Shown: piece after piece, positions 60,884 through 64,000 of the stretch
Numbering within the stretch: position 1 is the first letter of the stretch
Layout of the letters: each line of letters begins with the position of its first letter
Source: Polluticoccus soli
GTDB lineage: Bacteria > Bacteroidota > Bacteroidia > Chitinophagales > Chitinophagaceae
Reading direction: 5' to 3'
Length of the DNA: 64,000 nucleotides
Assembly: GCF_029269745.1 (NCBI RefSeq)
Contig: NZ_JARJHT010000003.1
Coordinates: 310,001 to 374,000 of the forward strand
Made by a program: the position numbers and the translations under genes
Notes under the pieces: model-generated
Told to the model about the DNA's origin: nothing
What the model saw: the letters and a program-made list of their open reading frames with translations, nothing else
The model's database searches: none

Positions 60884-61258
60884 TTATGCTTTTACGAATT
60901 TGCCGTTGGCTATCAGTTCACCTTTCTCGTCAAGTATATTGTACAGGTACATGCCGGGTGCAGCCGTTGGCATATGCACCTGGAACAGGTAAGTACCGCT
61001 GGTAAATTCATCAGCTGAGCCATTGTAAACCGTTTTGCCAATAACGTCCTTGATCAGGACAGTGAGTTTTGCCTTTTCCGGCTGGTGTATCTCGATGTTC
61101 ACTACATCTACCACCGGATTGGGGTAAATGTTGACCAAATCCTCTGCCACGAACTGATCAGTGAGAGCCACACTGTCGCGAGGCGCAGCAGGAACCGTTT
61201 GCGCATCTACCGCCATCGAGCTAATCACCAGTAGAAATATTTGTACGCATCTTTTCAT
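60884..61258 (-). CDS. Minimal T9SS protein: signal peptide plus sorting domain
   Basis: A 124-residue protein. After signal peptide MKRCVQIFLLVISSMAVDAQ only about 22 residues precede a complete T9SS type A sorting domain (VNIYPNPVVDVVNIEIHQ, IKDVIGKTVYNG, ending IANGKFVKA). There is no cargo domain. The canonical YPNP and the GxxV-x-K ending are intact. It may be a remnant, a coating protein, or a peptide that competes for the T9SS sortase; none can be proven here. Confidence 0.82.
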   Translation of the reverse strand: MKRCVQIFLLVISSMAVDAQTVPAAPRDSVALTDQFVAEDLVNIYPNPVVDVVNIEIHQPEKAKLTVLIKDVIGKTVYNGSADEFTSGTYLFQVHMPTAAPGMYLYNILDEKGELIANGKFVKA

Positions 61259-61377
61259 TGAGTCCTCCTTTCATTTACATTAAAGAATAATAAAAACTCA
61301 TGCCTGCGCAATGGACACAAAGTTATTTTTGTTTAACAATTTTTTGCAGTTAAAATGTCTCAATCAAGCCGCACGAA

Positions 61378-61402
61378 AAAGGGTGGCACCAGGCCACCCC
61401 AA
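61378..61402 (-). terminator. Hairpin after the holin-like gene
   Basis: GGGTGGC and GCCACCC pair around ACCAG (about 61382-61400); reading on the minus strand, CTTTTTCGTGCGG follows. Confidence 0.6.
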
Positions 61403-61424
61403 CACACCAATTACCATGAATCAA

Positions 61425-61754
61425 TCATAATGAAAGTATCGTGCCGACAATGGCCATTACCACCGCGATGATCAGCGCCGGAGTAAACCCTTCTACCTCA
61501 AAACCACTGAAAAACTTGTCTGCTATCTTGATCATTACCGCCGTTACAAACAGCCGCACCAGGAACGAGAGCAACCCCAGGGTGAGGATATTGAGCGGCA
61601 GCCGGAGAAGAAAACCCACGGTCGCATTCAGGAAACCCACCACCAGCGCCACGCCTACCGCCGTCCCAAAGCTGCTTACCTTGACGCGGGGCATGATCTT
61701 CTCCAGCACCAGCAGTATAAGCGCATTGACTAGCAATTGTACTAAAAAGCCCAT
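61425..61754 (-). CDS. Phage-holin-family (PF04020-type) membrane protein
   Basis: A 109-residue membrane protein with three to four helices. LLVNALILLVLEKIMPRVKV, NATVGFLLRLPLNILTLGLLSFLVRLFVTAVMIKIAD and GFEVEGFTPALIIAVVMAI match the bacterial 'phage holin family' pattern. Despite the name these are chromosomal proteins of unknown role, and no other phage genes are present nearby. Confidence 0.85.
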   Translation of the reverse strand: MGFLVQLLVNALILLVLEKIMPRVKVSSFGTAVGVALVVGFLNATVGFLLRLPLNILTLGLLSFLVRLFVTAVMIKIADKFFSGFEVEGFTPALIIAVVMAIVGTILSL

Positions 61755-61889
61755 CGTTAAACAGTTTATAAGTTTCTTTAACAGAAACTATGCCAGCCTT
61801 TGTTTCAGCCACTAATGCTTAGGGTAAAAATTTTTATGTCGGCAATGGGTTACCTCCGGGCCAAAATGCGATTAATAGAAAAAGCTATT

Positions 61890-62111
61890 ATGAAATCGAT
61901 CAAAACTTTGATGCTGCTGGGTGCTTTCGGTCTGTTCGCAGCATCGTGCGGTGAGAGCACTGAAAACGAAACTACTGTTACTGACACTGCTACTGCAGTT
62001 CCTGTAACTCCAGTTGACACTGTTGCTGGTGGTACTATGGACGCTGCTACTACTACAGGTGGCGTTACTGACACCGTAGCTGCAGACACTGCTAACCACG
62101 CAGCTCACTAA
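61890..62111 (+). CDS. Small Thr/Ala-rich lipoprotein, 73 aa
   Basis: The ATG at 61890 gives MKSIKTLMLLGAFGLFAASC (lipobox FAASC); earlier in-frame Met codons add non-signal sequence. The mature peptide is almost entirely Thr, Ala, Val, Asp and Gly (TVTDTATAVPVTPVDTVAGG) and unstructured. Codons are strikingly uniform (ACT, GCT), suggesting high expression. A strong terminator follows. Function unknown. Confidence 0.75.
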   Translation: MKSIKTLMLLGAFGLFAASCGESTENETTVTDTATAVPVTPVDTVAGGTMDAATTTGGVTDTVAADTANHAAH

Positions 62112-62151
62112 TAAGGGAAAGGAATAATTGACTTTGTTTTCTGTTATTGGT

Positions 62152-62180
62152 AAAAGCCGGCCTAGAGCCGGCTTTTTTAT
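62152..62180 (+). terminator. Intrinsic terminator
   Basis: AAAAGCCGGC (62152-62161) and GCCGGCTTTT (62167-62176) around CTAGA, followed by TTAT. Separates the small lipoprotein gene from the ars operon. Confidence 0.92.
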
Positions 62181-62211
62181 TGCCGGTAAAATATTTTTTT
62201 TTGTTTCAAAC

Positions 62212-62235
62212 ATCAATCGTAATATTGCGATTGAT
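62212..62235. promoter_or_regulatory. ArsR-type operator at the arsR start
   Basis: ATCAATCG-TAATATTG-CGATTGAT is a nearly perfect 24-bp palindrome that ends directly before the arsR ATG at 62236. Its left half, ATCAATCGCAATATTG with one change, recurs before the methyltransferase gene. Position and symmetry fit the binding site of the encoded ArsR-family repressor. Confidence 0.8.
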
Positions 62236-62565
62236 ATGGGCGCGACCAAAACTGACCTCTTTACGAAAAAGCAAAACGAGATAGCAGCTATGGCCAAAGC
62301 TATAGCACATCCCGCACGTATTGCCATACTGGAAGAGCTGTTGAAGGCTAACAGCTGCATTTGCGGCGACCTTGTAGAAGAACTGGGACTGGCGCAAGCC
62401 ACTATCTCTCAACACCTGAAGGAGCTGAAGAACGTCGGGTTGATACAAGGCACTATTGAAGGCACCAGCATATGCTACTGCATTGACCCAAAAGTGTGGC
62501 TGCAATACAAGCAGACCTTTGCCGAGCTATTCAAAGACATGCCCGCTAATAATAACTGCTGCTAA
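62236..62565 (+). CDS. arsR: ArsR-family arsenic-responsive repressor
   Basis: A 109-residue winged-helix repressor; the ATG at 62236 gives MGATKTDLFTKKQNEIAAMA, a common start of bacteroidal ArsR proteins. Recognition region AQATISQHLKEL (53-64). Cys41 and Cys43 (SCICGDL) form a typical As(III)-binding pair, with Cys80, Cys82 and a terminal Cys-Cys as further candidates. Binding of arsenite should release the operator overlapping its start. It leads an operon with a methyltransferase, a small membrane protein and arsC. Confidence 0.93.
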   Translation: MGATKTDLFTKKQNEIAAMAKAIAHPARIAILEELLKANSCICGDLVEELGLAQATISQHLKELKNVGLIQGTIEGTSICYCIDPKVWLQYKQTFAELFKDMPANNNCC

Positions 62566-62579
62566 AAAAATTTGACTTA

Positions 62580-62603
62580 ATCAATCGCAATATTGCAATA
62601 AAG
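62580..62603 (+). promoter_or_regulatory. Second ArsR-type site before the methyltransferase gene
   Basis: ATCAATCGCAATATTG followed by CAATAAAG: the left half agrees exactly with the consensus of the site at 62212, the right half is degraded. Its place in the 54-bp gap between arsR and the methyltransferase gene suggests an internal regulated promoter or a second repressor contact. Confidence 0.6.
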
Positions 62604-62619
62604 CCTAAACACTAATACA

Positions 62620-63456
62620 ATGAGCACCGATCAGGAACTGAAGGATCTGGTAAAACAGAAATACAGCGAAATAGCGCTGCAGGACAAAGAAACTAACGCG
62701 GCTTCATGCTGCGGTTCGGGTTGCTGCAGCACAGAGGTATATAACATCATGAGTGATGATTACACCCAACTGCAAGGGTACAACCCCGATGCCGACCTGG
62801 GGCTGGGTTGCGGACTTCCGACCGAATTTGCGCAAATAAAACCCGGTGATACAGTTATAGACTTGGGAAGCGGCGCGGGCAACGATTGTTTTGTAGCGCG
62901 ATCTCAAACCGGTGAAACCGGGAAAGTGATAGGTATTGACTTTACGGAGGCGATGATAGACAAGGCAAGGGCCAATGCAGAAAAGCTTGGCTTTAACAAC
63001 GTTGAGTTCCGCCTGGGAGATATTGAACGGATGCCCGTAACAGCCAGCACTGCCGATGTAGTGGTGAGCAATTGCGTGCTCAACCTCGTTCCCAACAAAG
63101 CGAACGTATTCAAAGAGGTATTCCGAGTATTGAAATCGCGCGGCCACTTCAGCATATCAGACATAGTGTTGGTGGGCGAATTGCCTGCTAACCTGCAACA
63201 GGCTGCCGAAATGTATGCCGGATGCGTTAGTGGTGCTATTCAGAAAGAAGATTATCTCGGCCTCATCAAACAGGCAGGCTTTGAATCCCTCACCCTGCAA
63301 AAAGAAAAACAGATCATCATTCCAGACGACATACTCAGCACCTACTTGTCGGCCGAAGAGATCGCATCGTTCAAACAGAGCGGCACGGGCATATTTAGTG
63401 TTACTGTGTTTGCACGCAAACCAGATTGTTGTACGCCGGGTTCAGGCTGCTGCTAA
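62620..63456 (+). CDS. arsM: Arsenite S-adenosylmethionine methyltransferase
   Basis: A 278-residue SAM-dependent methyltransferase that methylates As(III). SAM motif DLGSGAGNDCFVA (81-93), GIDFTEAMIDKAR. The conserved arsenic-binding Cys are Cys64 (LGLGCGLPTEF), Cys152 (VVSNCVLNLV) and Cys202 (YAGCVSGA). Both ends are Cys-rich (CCGSGCC at 30-36 and CCTPGSGCC at the terminus), possibly extra metalloid-binding clamps. It belongs to the ars operon and probably yields volatile or less retained methylarsenicals. Confidence 0.94.
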   Translation: MSTDQELKDLVKQKYSEIALQDKETNAASCCGSGCCSTEVYNIMSDDYTQLQGYNPDADLGLGCGLPTEFAQIKPGDTVIDLGSGAGNDCFVARSQTGETGKVIGIDFTEAMIDKARANAEKLGFNNVEFRLGDIERMPVTASTADVVVSNCVLNLVPNKANVFKEVFRVLKSRGHFSISDIVLVGELPANLQQAAEMYAGCVSGAIQKEDYLGLIKQAGFESLTLQKEKQIIIPDDILSTYLSAEEIASFKQSGTGIFSVTVFARKPDCCTPGSGCC

Positions 63457-63464
63457 TAGACTAT

Positions 63465-63620
63465 ATGAAACAAAACATCTCACTTTATCTCGGCCGTCAC
63501 AAGCGTTTCGGCATTATCCTGCTCGGCATAATCGGTCTTAACCTGACTATGGGTTTCGACCTCCGTTTCACGATCATCAACCTGCTTTGGATATTGATAA
63601 GCGTAGTAAAAATAGACTAA
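63465..63620 (+). CDS. Small membrane protein of the ars operon, 51 aa
   Basis: From ATG 63465 to TAA 63618-63620. A basic start (MKQNISLYLGRHKRFG) and two hydrophobic segments (IILLGIIGLNLTMGF, FTIINLLWILISVV) form a helical hairpin. It begins 9 bp after arsM and its stop overlaps the arsC start (TAATG), so it is translated within the operon. No Cys is present, so direct As(III) binding is unlikely. The family is not recognised; a role as partner of an efflux step is a guess. Confidence 0.72.
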   Translation: MKQNISLYLGRHKRFGIILLGIIGLNLTMGFDLRFTIINLLWILISVVKID

Positions 63621-64000
63621 TGAAGAACGTACTGGTATTATGCACCGGCAATAGCTGCCGCAGCCAGATAGCTGAAGGCTACCTGCGGCAGTTTGCCGGA
63701 GATAAGGCAATTATTTACAGCGCGGGGGTAGAAACACATGGCGTCAACCCGCGTGCAATTGCCATCATGCAAAAAGATGGCGTGGATATAACAGGGCAGA
63801 CCTCCAACAACATGAACGAATACAGGGATATCCCGTTCGACTTTGTGATAACTGTATGCGATAATGCCAAAGAGCGCTGCCCTTACTTCCCTAGCAACGC
63901 GAAGAAGTTTCACCACAACTTCCCCGACCCGGCAAAAGCAACAGGAACGGAAGACCATATCATGCACGAGTTTCGCATGGTGCGCGATATGATAAAGGAC
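63620..64000 (+). CDS. arsC: Arsenate reductase, LMW-phosphatase type (cut by window edge)
   Basis: The first 127 residues of an arsenate reductase of the thioredoxin-coupled type. P-loop CTGNSCRS with catalytic Cys8, Asn11 and Arg14; the redox Cys pair Cys80 (VITVCDNA) and Cys87 (RCPYF) has the spacing of staphylococcal ArsC (10, 82, 89); the acid loop FPDPAKATG is present. It reduces arsenate to arsenite, which ArsM can then methylate. The start overlaps the preceding stop. The C-terminus lies outside the window. Confidence 0.93.
   Translation, partial: MKNVLVLCTGNSCRSQIAEGYLRQFAGDKAIIYSAGVETHGVNPRAIAIMQKDGVDITGQTSNNMNEYRDIPFDFVITVCDNAKERCPYFPSNAKKFHHNFPDPAKATGTEDHIMHEFRMVRDMIKD

Noticed and set aside
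61425-61754. Phage holin as sign of a prophage
   Set aside because: The family is chromosomal in many bacteria and no phage structural, integrase or lysis gene lies nearby.

Overview
The window looks like chromosomal DNA of a Bacteroidota bacterium, most likely a Chitinophagales (Chitinophaga-like) relative. The grounds are: many secreted proteins ending in a type IX secretion (T9SS) sorting domain, many short-signal lipoproteins ending in a Cys after a hydrophobic run, outer-membrane beta-barrels, a LytS/LytTR pair and a TAnnTTTG-type promoter. No rRNA, tRNA, CRISPR array or prophage was seen. Both edges cut a gene: an Omp28-like gene at the left and an arsenate reductase at the right.

Layout. 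1-8 kb: envelope proteins (partial Omp28-like protein, an interrupted lipoprotein gene, a T9SS protein, an EGF-like lipoprotein, a DUF922 protein). 8-13.5 kb: a transglutaminase-like protein, then a run of lipoproteins including three tandem paralogs, a beta-barrel and two small CW-x-C lipoproteins. 13.8-21.3 kb: a 2155-residue repeat adhesin translationally coupled to a beta-barrel. 21.3-23.6 kb: three tandem PepSY-like genes and a pair of unknown 85-89 aa paralogs. 24.6-26.1 kb: an HxlR regulator divergent from a DoxX-like protein and an FMN reductase. 26-35 kb: small membrane and regulatory proteins, an Omp28-like T9SS protein, an NlpC/P60 lipoprotein, a second EGF lipoprotein and two more T9SS paralogs. 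35-39 kb: a paralog pair of 65-70 aa, a LytTR two-component system and an HmuY-like T9SS protein. 39-47 kb: DUF5808 protein, alcohol dehydrogenase, a RAYT transposase with its repeats, katG and a propeller lipoprotein. 47-50.7 kb: two RRM proteins, GIY-YIG nuclease, dehydrogenase and META lipoprotein. 51-53.4 kb: BlaR1/BlaI-type pair. 53.5-61.8 kb: two T9SS paralogs, a third EGF lipoprotein, a methyltransferase-like membrane protein, an EEP-family protein and a holin-like protein. 61.9-64 kb: a small lipoprotein and an arsR-arsM-(51 aa membrane protein)-arsC operon.

Genes working together: HxlR with its divergent DoxX/FMN-reductase unit; the LytS-like kinase and LytTR regulator, which overlap by 4 bp; the BlaI-like repressor and M56 sensor; and the ars operon, which has ArsR-type operators before both arsR and arsM. 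The giant adhesin and its beta-barrel overlap by one base.

The most notable unexplained structure is: (i) a RAYT gene bracketed by three direct 107-bp repeats on one side and an inverted copy on the other, plus seven copies of a second palindromic repeat across the window; (ii) a pair of 34-codon genes with the same C-terminal signature, one on each side of a dehydrogenase gene; (iii) 21-bp-phased direct repeats before three surface-protein genes, reminiscent of LytTR operators; (iv) five T9SS paralogs that all lack the Asn of the usual YPNP motif; (v) a 51-aa membrane protein coupled to arsC.
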